Notes under the pieces: generated by a model | Told to the model about the DNA's origin: nothing | The model's database searches: none | Seen by the model: only the letters and a program-made list of their open reading frames with translations | In this document: positions 7,960 to 19,198 of the stretch, piece by piece | Position numbering within the stretch: position 1 is the first letter of the stretch | How the letters are laid out: each line of letters begins with the position of its first letter | DNA from: Aurantimonas sp. 22II-16-19i | GTDB taxonomy: Bacteria > Pseudomonadota > Alphaproteobacteria > Rhizobiales > Rhizobiaceae | Reading direction: 5' to 3' | NCBI RefSeq assembly: GCF_002088275.1 | Contig: NZ_AQQS01000025.1 | Span: 1 to 64,000, forward strand | DNA: 64,000 bases | Position numbers and translations under genes: made by a program

Positions 7960-9294
7960 ATGAGTGCCAAAGCCGATCTTTCGATGCCGAACGCCTATGT
8001 TCCCGGCATCGGTAATCTTCCGGCGAAGGACGAGGCCATGATCGAGCGGCGCGCCCGCGTCCTCGGTCCTGCCTATCGTCTGATGTACGAGACGCCGCTG
8101 CACCTCGTGCGAGGCGAAGGCGTCTGGCTCTATGACGAGGAAGGCCGAGCCTATCTCGACGCCTACAACAACGTCGCATCCCTCGGTCACTGTCATCCGC
8201 GCGTCGTCGAAGCCATCCGTGAGCAGGTCGGCATTCTCGCCACCAACACCCGCTACATTCACGGCCTGATCCTCGACTATGCCGAGCGGCTGGTCGCGAC
8301 CTTCCCGGCCGAACTGTCACAGGTGATGTTCGCCTGCACCGGCAGCGAAGCCAACGATCTTGCCATGCGGATCGCCCGCGCCTTCACGGGCGGCACCGGC
8401 ATCGTCGTCACCGAAAATGCCTATCACGGCATCTCCGAGGCCGTCGCCTGCTTCTCGCCATCCCTCGGCAAAGCGGTCGATCTCGGCCTGCATGTGCGAA
8501 CCGTCCCCGCCCCCGATGCCTATCGCACAGGCAGAGGCGACGTCGGCCAGACGTTCACGGCCGATGTCGAAACGGCGATCGCCGATCTCAGACGCCACGG
8601 GATCACGCCGGCAGCCCTGATCGTCGACACGCTGTTCACCAGCGACGGCGTGTTGCCGGGAGAAAAGGGCTTTCTCGCCGGCGCCGTCGATGCGATCCAC
8701 GAGGCCGGCGGCATCTTCGTCGCCGACGAGGTCCAGCCCGGTTTCGGACGCACCGGTGAGGCCATGTGGGGATTCCAGCGCCACGGTGTCGTTCCCGACC
8801 TGGTCACCCTCGGAAAGCCGATGGGCAACGGCCATCCGGTCTCGGCCGTCGTCATGCGCCCCGAGGTGTGCGACGAATTCGGCCGCAAGGCGCGCTATTT
8901 CAACACGTTCGGCGGCAATGCAGTGTCCTGCGCGGCGGCGATGGCGGTGCTTCAGACGATCGAGGAAGACGGGCTGATGGCCAATTCCGCGGCGGTCGGC
9001 GGCTATCTGATGGAGGGCATTCGCCGCATTTCCAGAGGCCACGACGCCGTCGGCGACGTTCGCGGCTCCGGCCTCTTCATCGGGGCGGAGATCGTGACCG
9101 ATCGCGCCAGCCGCTCTCCCGACCGCGAGCGCGCCTCCCGAATCGTCAACCGGATGCGCGACCTCGGCGTCCTGATCAGCGTCACCGGAAAATTCCACAG
9201 CGCCTTGAAGATCCGCCCGCCCCTCGTCTTCACGCAGGCGAACGCCGATCGGTTCATTGCGGTGATGGACGAGGCGCTGAAGACGACGCACTGA
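7960..9294 (+). CDS. Class III PLP enzyme, aminotransferase or amino-phospholyase type
   Basis: A 444-aa PLP-dependent enzyme of fold type I. GSEANDLAMRIAR is the phosphate-binding region, FVADEVQPGFGRTG carries the ring-binding Asp, and LVTLGKPMGNGHP contains the Schiff-base lysine K286. The YLDAYNNVASLGHCHP, NTRYIH and GKPMGNGHP segments are those of the eukaryotic ethanolamine-phosphate and 5-phosphohydroxylysine phospholyases and their bacterial relatives, although such sequences are often just labelled aminotransferase. The ATG at 7960 follows CGGAGAAG. The divergent kinase and nearby GntR gene support a phosphorylate-then-eliminate pathway; a plain aminotransferase remains possible. Confidence 0.8.
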   Translation: MSAKADLSMPNAYVPGIGNLPAKDEAMIERRARVLGPAYRLMYETPLHLVRGEGVWLYDEEGRAYLDAYNNVASLGHCHPRVVEAIREQVGILATNTRYIHGLILDYAERLVATFPAELSQVMFACTGSEANDLAMRIARAFTGGTGIVVTENAYHGISEAVACFSPSLGKAVDLGLHVRTVPAPDAYRTGRGDVGQTFTADVETAIADLRRHGITPAALIVDTLFTSDGVLPGEKGFLAGAVDAIHEAGGIFVADEVQPGFGRTGEAMWGFQRHGVVPDLVTLGKPMGNGHPVSAVVMRPEVCDEFGRKARYFNTFGGNAVSCAAAMAVLQTIEEDGLMANSAAVGGYLMEGIRRISRGHDAVGDVRGSGLFIGAEIVTDRASRSPDRERASRIVNRMRDLGVLISVTGKFHSALKIRPPLVFTQANADRFIAVMDEALKTTH

Positions 9295-9338
9295 CGGCGG
9301 CAGAAGCAGCCGGGCGGCAAGGTTGGCCTCCCCCGGAC

Positions 9339-10070
9339 CTACTGCGCTGCATCGCTTTGCGCGTGCTCAGCCTTCGCCGGCGGCCTGCCGCGCCGGTGCC
9401 TCGTCGACCTTTCGGCGCCCATCCGCAAGAGCTGCGGCAGGATGTGCCGGCTGGCAATGGTGATGTCGGCAACGAGGCCGTCGCGGGCGTCCGCGCCGTC
9501 CCGGCCTTCGAGAGCCCTCAGGATCCGCTTGTGTTCGCGATTGGCCTCGGGGCCGTATGGCTCCGAAACGAAGAGTTCGGACACGTAAGGTCCGGTCTGC
9601 CCCCACAGATCCTGGATGATGCCGACGAGGCGCGGCGAACGCGCCTCGTCGTAGAGGGCGAAATGGAAAGTCTGGTTGAGCGCGCGATAGGCGGCGTGGT
9701 CGTGCATCTCCACAGCGACGTCGATGTCCGCGACAATGCTCCTCAGGCGCTCCAGCCCGGCGGGATCGACACGGTGGGCGGCAAGGTCCGCCGCAAGACC
9801 CTCCAGCTCGCAGCGGATCCGGAGCAACTCCACATAGGCGTCGAGCTCCAGTTCCGGCACCGCGATCGAGCGGTTCGGCTTCATCACCAGAAGCCGCTCG
9901 GCAACCAGTCGCTGCAGGGCCTCGCGCACCGGCGTCGCCGACACGCCGAAGCTGGCAGCGAGCGTGCGGATGACAAGTGTCTCACCCGGCCGAAACGTCG
10001 CGGCCATCAGGCCCTGCTTGATCCGGTCATAGGTCTGATCATTCAGCGAGCGATATGCGAGCTTGTCCAC
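9339..10070 (-). CDS. GntR-family regulator, FadR/FCD type
   Basis: This regulator of about 243 aa has an N-terminal winged helix (YDRIKQGLMAATFRPGETL, RTLAASFGVSATPVREALQRL) and an all-helical FCD ligand domain from about residue 80, which usually binds a small carboxylate through a metal. The GTG at 10070 is chosen because AGGAGG lies 4 nt upstream; another GTG at 10097 would add nine residues and overlaps the TGATATCA palindrome at 10089-10096. It converges with the PLP enzyme gene (44-nt gap). It probably represses the kinase/PLP enzyme pair through the palindromes in their divergent promoter region. Confidence 0.85.
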   Translation of the reverse strand: MDKLAYRSLNDQTYDRIKQGLMAATFRPGETLVIRTLAASFGVSATPVREALQRLVAERLLVMKPNRSIAVPELELDAYVELLRIRCELEGLAADLAAHRVDPAGLERLRSIVADIDVAVEMHDHAAYRALNQTFHFALYDEARSPRLVGIIQDLWGQTGPYVSELFVSEPYGPEANREHKRILRALEGRDGADARDGLVADITIASRHILPQLLRMGAERSTRHRRGRPPAKAEHAQSDAAQ

Positions 10071-10149
10071 GCGGCCTCCTGAAGTCCCTGATATCACACC
10101 TGTCGGAGGAGATCAGCGGCCATGGGAAACCGGCGTGAAATGACGCCGC

Positions 10150-11145
10150 TCAGCGACCGAGAAACTCGCCGAGCCGGTTCAGCCTCGCCTTTTCCTCCCG
10201 CCTCGCCGCCAGCGCCCCCTCCATGTCGATGGATTCGAAGCGGACCGGCTGGTGCGGCTGGAGCTGGCCGATCAGGTCCATGTCCGCCGAGATCACCGTG
10301 CCGACCATGAAATAGCCGCCGCCCGACACCGCGTCCCGGTGGAGCACGATGGGCTCGGTGCCGCCGGGCACCTGGATCGAGCCGTAGGGATAGCAGCTGT
10401 CGACGATGTTGGAGGGGTCGGAGCCGGCGCCGAAGGGCGGCTCACGCGGGACGAAATCCAGCGCCCGGCCGCCCTTGAAGCGATAGCCGATCCGGTCGGC
10501 CTCGGGTGCGACCTTCCAGCTGTCCTCGAAGAAGGTGCCCTGGGATTCCTCGGTGATGCGGTGCCAGTAGAGGCCGGGCATCGCCCGCAGCACCGTTCCC
10601 GACTGCGGGACGTTGCGGCGGATGTCCTCCGGGATGGTGACGCCCAGCCCGGGCGACCCCGTCGGCGCGCCGAACTTCACCTGGTCGCCGGCCTTCAGCG
10701 CCCTGCCTTCGAAACCGCCGAGGCCCCCCAGCGCATAGGTCGAGCGGGAGCCATGGACCTCCGGCACGTCGATCCCGCCGGCAATGGCGATATAGGCTCG
10801 CGCCCCGGCCTTCAGATAGCCGAAGGAGAGCTCCTGCCCGGCCGAGACCGCAAAGGCCGTCCAGAGCGGCTGCTCGACGCCGTCGAGCTTCGGCGGCATG
10901 GTCGCGCCGGTGATGGCGATGACGGTATCGGCCGCAAATTTGAGGACCGGACCGAGAAACACCGCCTCGAGGCCCGCCGCGCCGTCGGGATTGCCGACCA
11001 GCCGGTTGGCGGCGATCAGCGCGAAACGGTCCATCGCGCCGGAAATCGGCAGGCCGAGATGGTAATAGCCCGGCCGGCCGAGATCCTGCACCGTGGTGGC
11101 AAGCCCCGGCTTGACGACTTCGAACATCGCAGCAGCATCAGCCAT
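10150..11145 (-). CDS. pxpC: 5-oxoprolinase subunit C-like / biotin-dependent carboxyltransferase subunit
   Basis: A 331-aa protein of the KipA/PxpC family: FEVVKPGLATTVQDLGRPGYY at the N-terminus, GAMDRFALIAANRLVGN, and ISADMDLIGQLQPHQPVRF near the end are diagnostic. With PxpB it corresponds to the carboxyltransferase part of urea carboxylase. PxpABC is known to hydrolyse 5-oxoproline with ATP, but neighbouring biotin carboxylase and BCCP genes suggest that here the pair may carboxylate a cyclic or linear amide. The ATG at 11145 overlaps the end of pxpB by 8 nt, so the two are translationally coupled. Confidence 0.85.
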   Translation of the reverse strand: MADAAAMFEVVKPGLATTVQDLGRPGYYHLGLPISGAMDRFALIAANRLVGNPDGAAGLEAVFLGPVLKFAADTVIAITGATMPPKLDGVEQPLWTAFAVSAGQELSFGYLKAGARAYIAIAGGIDVPEVHGSRSTYALGGLGGFEGRALKAGDQVKFGAPTGSPGLGVTIPEDIRRNVPQSGTVLRAMPGLYWHRITEESQGTFFEDSWKVAPEADRIGYRFKGGRALDFVPREPPFGAGSDPSNIVDSCYPYGSIQVPGGTEPIVLHRDAVSGGGYFMVGTVISADMDLIGQLQPHQPVRFESIDMEGALAARREEKARLNRLGEFLGR

Positions 11146-12003
11146 CGAGCGCCTCCAGCAGCTTGGCGTTGTTGCCTTCGGGGTCGGCGTTGAAGGCATC
11201 GAGGGAGAATTGAACGGAGGCGATCTTCGGCTCGTAGCGCCCGGCCTCGACCTCGGCGAGCGTCGCGTCATAGGTCTCGCGGTCGATCGGCTTGAAGCGG
11301 ATGATGTCGCCCGGCCTGAACAGGAACAGGTCCTTCAGATAACTCCGCTCGCCCTTCGGATCGTAGATCGGCATCGGCGTGATGCCGAACATCTGGTAGC
11401 CGCCGGCCCCGCGCACGGAATAGACGCAGCCGAAGCAGCCGCCATAGCCGACCGTCAGGCGCGGCGTGTCGGTGCGGGGCCGCAGATATTTCGGCACCTG
11501 GATCTGCCGCGCGCGTTCGACCAGCTGGTAGGTGAAGGGCAGCCCGGCGACGAAACCGACCATCGAGACGAACCAGGGCGCCCCGGAATGGGCCTCGATG
11601 AAGCTCTCGACGCTCGCATAGCCGTTGATCCGCGCCGCATATTCGAGATCGGTCGAATCCGGATCCTGGTGACGCTCGCGAAACCGCATCAGCGTCTCGT
11701 GGGTCCAGGGATCGTTGTAGAAGACGGGCATCTCGATGATGCGGGTGTCGATCGTCTTTTCGGCGTTCTCGGCCGCCGCCTCGAAGCCCTTCAGCCGCTC
11801 CATCAAAGCGTCCGGCGCGATCACGTCCGGGTCGAACTTCACCTGGAACGAGGCGTTGGCCGGACAGATCTCGGTGATGCCGTCGATCCCGGCCTCGCGG
11901 ATCGCCGTCGTCATGGACAGGCTCTTGAAGAACGCCTCGAGGGACATTTCCTCATCCACCTCGACGAAGATGTGCTCGTCGCCGCCGAAAGAATAACGCG
12001 TCT

Positions 12004-12007
<4 letters not shown>
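11138..12007 (-). CDS. pxpB: 5-oxoprolinase subunit B-like / allophanate hydrolase subunit 1 family
   Basis: A 289-aa KipI/PxpB-family protein. The N-terminus MKTRYSFGGDEHIFVEVDEE, and the later ARQIQVPKYLRPRTDTPRL and GGCFGCVYSVRGAGGYQMFG segments, match the family, which forms a complex with PxpC. It is longer than the short Bacillus KipI (about 240 aa) and has extra residues around 100-150. The start at 12007 overlaps the stop of the biotin carboxylase gene by 4 nt. A longer open frame to 12124 runs into that gene and is not the start. The operon order is BCCP, biotin carboxylase, pxpB, pxpC. Confidence 0.85.
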
Positions 12008-13455
<1,448 letters not shown>

Positions 13456-13458
13456 CGA

Positions 13459-13731
13459 TCAGGCTTCGAGGTCGTAGAGCGGCTGGCCGGCCATCACCGC
13501 GTCCTCGTTCTCGACATGGAAGGCGACGAGGGTGCCGGCCGCCTCGGCGACGACGGGGGTGAAGGACTTCATCACCTCGATCAGGCCCACCGTGTCGCCC
13601 ACCGCGACCGGGTCGCCCTCCTTCTTGAACACCGGCTCCTCTGGGGAAGGCGAACGGTAGAAGGTTCCGGGGATCGGGGCCTCGATGGTGGTCTTCGTCA
13701 TTGCGTCAGCAGCCTGTCGCTTGAGGAACAT
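13459..13731 (-). CDS. Biotin carboxyl carrier protein
   Basis: A single-domain, 90-aa biotinyl carrier. IEAPIPGTFYRSPSPEEPVF is the usual BCCP lead-in, and IEVMKSF contains the lysine (K55) expected to carry biotin. Most family members have a Met or Leu after the Lys (MKM or MKL), so MKS is a slight variation. It ends 3 nt before the biotin carboxylase gene starts. The start at 13731 has AAGG at suitable spacing; ATG at 13701, which would give 80 aa, is the alternative. It lacks the long N-terminal region of classical AccB, as is usual for pxp-linked carriers. Confidence 0.85.
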   Translation of the reverse strand: MFLKRQAADAMTKTTIEAPIPGTFYRSPSPEEPVFKKEGDPVAVGDTVGLIEVMKSFTPVVAEAAGTLVAFHVENEDAVMAGQPLYDLEA

Positions 13732-13742
13732 CTGACGAAGCC

Positions 13743-13776
13743 TTGCAAAACTTCGCCCCGGCGTAAAATTGCAAAA
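13743..13776. promoter_or_regulatory. TTGCAAAA direct repeats in the BCCP/LysR divergent region
   Basis: Two perfect copies of TTGCAAAA lie at 13743-13750 and 13769-13776, 26 bp apart start to start, in the otherwise gene-free 206-nt gap between the BCCP gene (start 13731) and the divergent LysR gene (start 13938). The second copy is followed by more A-rich sequence (GAGAAAGCG, then TCAAAAAATC). The location fits a LysR operator and the minus-strand promoter; assignment to a protein is inference. Confidence 0.45.
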
Positions 13777-13937
13777 GAGAAAGCGTCATATCAAAAAATC
13801 AGATACCCCGTCTCATCGCCTCCCGCCCTCGGCTGGAAACGGACTGACATCGGGAAAACGCCCGGAGGAGCGGAGGTCTCGCGGCGTCGCATCGCCGGGA
13901 GGGTGTCGAATTGCCATGATCGAGGAGAGCCTGCGCT

Positions 13938-14855
13938 TTGTCGATATCGCTGAAGCAGATCCGCTATTTCGTCGCCGCAGCCGAAAGCGGCCGGATCAGC
14001 CGCGCCGCGGTGGAACTCAACGTCTCCCAGTCGGCGGTGACGACGGCGATCCAGCAGCTCGAGGCTGTGCTCGGCGCGCCGCTGCTCGAGCGCACGCCCC
14101 AGGGCGTGCGGGTAACGATCGAGGGCGGACGCTTCCTGCCCCAGGCCAAGCAGATCCTCTCCTCCGTCGCCGAGGCGATCCGCAGCCCGCATATGAGCGG
14201 CGACCAGATCGCCGGCCGGGTCCGGGTCGGCGTGACCTACACCGTCTCCGGCTATTTCCTGCCGCCGCACCTCATCCGCTTCTATGCCAACTATCCCGGC
14301 ATCACGCTCGAACTCTTCGAGGCCCCGCGCCCGGTTCTGGAACAGGCGATCGTCGACGGGGCCCTCGACGTCGCCGTCATGCTGGTCTCCAATCTGGAGA
14401 ACCGCGAGCACATCGCCAGCGAGATCCTCAAGCGCTCGCCGCGCCGGCTGTGGCTGGCGCCCGGCCACCCCCTCACCCGCGCCGACCGGGTGGCGCTCGC
14501 CGACGTCGAGCCGTACCCCTACCTCATGCTGACCGTCGACGAGGCGAAGGTGACGTCGATGCGCTACTGGGTGAACGCCGCTCTCGAGCCGAGGGTGATC
14601 TACCGCACGGCCTCGGTCGAAGCCGTCCGGTCCATGGTCGCCGCCGGCATGGGCGTGACAATCCTCTCCGACATGGTCTACCGACCCTGGTCGCTCGACG
14701 GCCAGCGCATCGAGACGCGGGTGATCGACGAGGGCGTGCCGAGCATGGATGTCGGCCTCGCCTGGAAACGCGATGCCAAGGCCGACGCCGCCTGCGGCGC
14801 GTTCAGCGACTTCATGCGCTATGCGGCGGCCGGGCTGGCCGAGGGGCCGCACTGA
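13938..14855 (+). CDS. LysR-family regulator of the pxp/biotin-carboxylase genes
   Basis: A 305-aa LysR regulator with an N-terminal HTH (LKQIRYFVAAAESGRISRAA, then SQSAVTTAIQQLEAVLGAPLLER) and a two-lobed effector domain from about residue 92. The start is TTG at 13938, with GAGGAGAG 9 nt upstream. It is divergent from the BCCP-AccC-PxpB-PxpC operon and 176 nt upstream of pxpA, so it very likely controls both in response to 5-oxoproline or a related lactam. The gap 14856-15031 that follows is moderately AT-rich around 14925-14960 and probably contains the pxpA promoter. Confidence 0.85.
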   Translation: MSISLKQIRYFVAAAESGRISRAAVELNVSQSAVTTAIQQLEAVLGAPLLERTPQGVRVTIEGGRFLPQAKQILSSVAEAIRSPHMSGDQIAGRVRVGVTYTVSGYFLPPHLIRFYANYPGITLELFEAPRPVLEQAIVDGALDVAVMLVSNLENREHIASEILKRSPRRLWLAPGHPLTRADRVALADVEPYPYLMLTVDEAKVTSMRYWVNAALEPRVIYRTASVEAVRSMVAAGMGVTILSDMVYRPWSLDGQRIETRVIDEGVPSMDVGLAWKRDAKADAACGAFSDFMRYAAAGLAEGPH

Positions 14856-15031
14856 TCGCCGCCGAGGCGGTTCGCGGTGCGACCGTCCGACGGGCGAGAT
14901 ATGCCTGCCTGCATGGGTCATCGGTTTTGCAGATATCGCGCCGCGATTTATTCGATTTGACCTGACCGGCCGATCCCGTCCACGCTTGGAACCACTGCAA
15001 AGACGGCGGTTCGGGCAAAGGGGCGAGCATC

Positions 15032-15754
15032 TTGGGCGTCACCATCAATTGCGATATGGGCGAGGGCTTCGGCCTCTACCAGTGCGGCGACGACGCCGGG
15101 CTGATGCCCTATGTCGACATCGCCAATGTCGCCTGCGGCTTCCACGCCTCCGACCCGTCGGTGATGCGCGCGACGGTCGCGCTGGCCGCCGACCACGGCG
15201 TCGCGGTCGGCGCGCATCCGTCCTTCCCGGACCTGCAGGGTTTCGGGCGCCGGGAAATGACCATGGACCGGGAGGAACTCGCAGCCTGCCTAATCTACCA
15301 GATCGGTGCCCTGCGCGGTTTCCTCGACGAGAAGGGCCTGAAGCTCAACCATATCAAGCCCCACGGCGCGCTCTACGGCGCGGCGATGCGGCACGAACAC
15401 GTGGCCGAGGCCATCGCCGACGTGGCGGAGATCTTCGACGTGCCGCTGTTGTGCATGCGCGGCACGTTGCAGGAAACGGTCTATGCCCGACGCGGCGTTG
15501 CCTTCCTCGCCGAATACTATGCCGATCTCGACTATGACGGCGAAGGCCGCCTGATCATCACCCGCAAACACGACGCCAAGGATCCGGAGGAAGCCGCAAG
15601 GCGGGTCAGGCAGGTGGTCCTCGCCAACAAGGCGACGACCACCGAGGGCACGCTGATCGACATGCACGCCGATACGATCTGCGTCCATTCCGACACGCCC
15701 GGCGCGGTCGAACTCGCCGCAGCCGTCCGGCATGCGCTGGACGATGCCGCATGA
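15032..15754 (+). CDS. pxpA: 5-oxoprolinase subunit A (LamB/YcsF family)
   Basis: A 240-aa protein starting TTG (AAAGGGG lies upstream), with the YcsF/LamB signature at the N-terminus: VTINCDMGEGFGLYQCGDD, then ANVACGFHASDPSVM and HPSFPDLQGFGRR. The KLNHIKPHGALYGA segment carries the conserved Lys and His. PxpA is the ring-opening hydrolase component working with PxpB and PxpC. It is separated from those partners by the LysR gene and lies on the other strand, which is less usual than one continuous operon. The family assignment is firm; whether the true substrate is 5-oxoproline or another lactam is open. Confidence 0.9.
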   Translation: MGVTINCDMGEGFGLYQCGDDAGLMPYVDIANVACGFHASDPSVMRATVALAADHGVAVGAHPSFPDLQGFGRREMTMDREELAACLIYQIGALRGFLDEKGLKLNHIKPHGALYGAAMRHEHVAEAIADVAEIFDVPLLCMRGTLQETVYARRGVAFLAEYYADLDYDGEGRLIITRKHDAKDPEEAARRVRQVVLANKATTTEGTLIDMHADTICVHSDTPGAVELAAAVRHALDDAA

Positions 15755-15906
15755 AGCAGGTGGTTTGCGCGATGGACTCGGCCGCGGCTACGGCGTCCAC
15801 TGCATCGGCCTGACCGGAAGACGACGGAGCGCCGGCAGGTCCCGGCAGCCACAGGGAGAAGTCAACGCCGCACACGGCACGTTCGACGACGATCGGAGTG
15901 AGTGCA

Positions 15907-16881
15907 ATGCCGCTGAGATTTTCGACCCGCGACCTTCCCCCGCCCCAGCGCCGGCTGGGCTGGCAAAAGGCCGTCTCCGACATCTATTTCCCGCTCGACC
16001 TGGCCTTCGCCGGGTCGCGGCTGTTCGACGGCACCCTCGAAGCCTGGTCCCTCGGCGCCGTCTCGGTCTCCCGCAACTGCTCGAACGGGATGCTGTACCG
16101 CCGACACCAGCACCACCTCGTCGAAGAGCGGGACGAGAGCTACCTGATCACCATCCCCGAGCTTGCCGAGGTGCGCTTCGTCCAGGACGGCCAGGACGTC
16201 TCCTGCGCGCCGGGCGGGTTCCTCATCGAGCGCAGCCACCTGCCCTATGAGTTCAGCCATGCCGATCCCGCCTCGCTCTGGGTGCTGAAGGTGCCGCGCA
16301 GGGTGCTCGAGGCGCGCATCAGCCGGCCCGAGCGCCTGGCGACGCTGCGCTTCGACGCGCGATCGGGCGCGGGTGCCCTGTTCGTCGACATGCTGCGGAT
16401 CGCGGTGGCGCGGATCGCCGAGTTCACCGAGGCATCGCGCCATCTGATCGGCGGGCAACTGGTGGAACTCCTCGCCGCCGCGGTGACCCAGGACAGCCGG
16501 GTGCTCTCCGGCTCGTCCACCGCGGTCCGCAACGCCCATCTCTGCCGGGCCGAGGAGATCATCCGCAGCCGGCTCGGCGATCCGACCCTGACGCCCCAGA
16601 CCGTCGCCGACGCCTGCGGGATCTCGCTGCGCTATCTCCAGCAGATCTTCGAAGCCGAGAACACCACGGTCGGGGGGCACATCCGCAGCCAGCGCCTCGC
16701 TCTGTGCGACCAGCGGCTGCGCGACCCCCGCTTCCGGGGATCGATCTCCGAGATCGCCTATGAATGCGGCTTCGGCGACCAGGCCCAGTTCAGTCGCAGC
16801 TACCGGGCGCGCTTCGGCTGCACGCCGAGCGAGGCACGAGCGACGGCCCGCGATCCGATCACGGCCAACCCGCGCCGATAA
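15907..16881 (+). CDS. AraC-family regulator
   Basis: A 324-aa regulator with an N-terminal cupin-like sensor (SVSRNCSNGMLYRRHQHHLV, about residues 30-180) and two C-terminal HTH units (TPQTVADACGISLRYLQQIF and GSISEIAYECGFGDQAQFSR). The pattern fits the AraC_binding_2 plus HTH_18 group, which includes regulators of aromatic and N-compound catabolism. The ATG at 15907 is chosen because GGAG lies 8 nt upstream; a GTG at 15898 in the same frame overlaps that site. It is the gene just before the hyuA run and is the most likely activator of it. Confidence 0.85.
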   Translation: MPLRFSTRDLPPPQRRLGWQKAVSDIYFPLDLAFAGSRLFDGTLEAWSLGAVSVSRNCSNGMLYRRHQHHLVEERDESYLITIPELAEVRFVQDGQDVSCAPGGFLIERSHLPYEFSHADPASLWVLKVPRRVLEARISRPERLATLRFDARSGAGALFVDMLRIAVARIAEFTEASRHLIGGQLVELLAAAVTQDSRVLSGSSTAVRNAHLCRAEEIIRSRLGDPTLTPQTVADACGISLRYLQQIFEAENTTVGGHIRSQRLALCDQRLRDPRFRGSISEIAYECGFGDQAQFSRSYRARFGCTPSEARATARDPITANPRR

Positions 16882-16976
16882 CGGCAATACGGGTCGCCGA
16901 CGCGGCTCGGGACAGGTGCGTCCGGCCGCCGACGGGTGGGCCGTTGTGCCCCGCCGATGCCCAATCGATACACAGG

Positions 16977-17078
16977 CTTGACGATGGTGCTGCGCAGCAA
17001 TTGAGCATCCTTCGCAGTCGCAAAAAAAGCAGGCCGAAAGTTCGTTCTGGCGCAAGATTTCATGCGCCAATCGTCAAG
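16977..17078. promoter_or_regulatory. Nested inverted repeats upstream of hyuA
   Basis: In the 291-nt gap between the AraC gene and hyuA, TGGCGCA (17048-17054) and TGCGCCA (17063-17069) form a perfect 7-bp dyad with an 8-nt AT-rich spacer. Around it lie CTTGACGA (16977-16984) and its exact complement TCGTCAAG (17071-17078), and the 10-bp palindrome GCTGCGCAGC (16989-16998). TTGACG within the first element could also be a -35 box. The region probably holds the operon promoter and operator. Confidence 0.5.
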
Positions 17079-17172
17079 AAGCGCCCCCTGAAAGCTGGTT
17101 AGCTCGCCACACAAACCGATGGCCCGGCCCGTCGCACTTCGACGGCCCGACGCATGAGCGGGAACAAGCCCC

Positions 17173-19194
<2,022 letters not shown>

Positions 19195-19198
19195 GACG

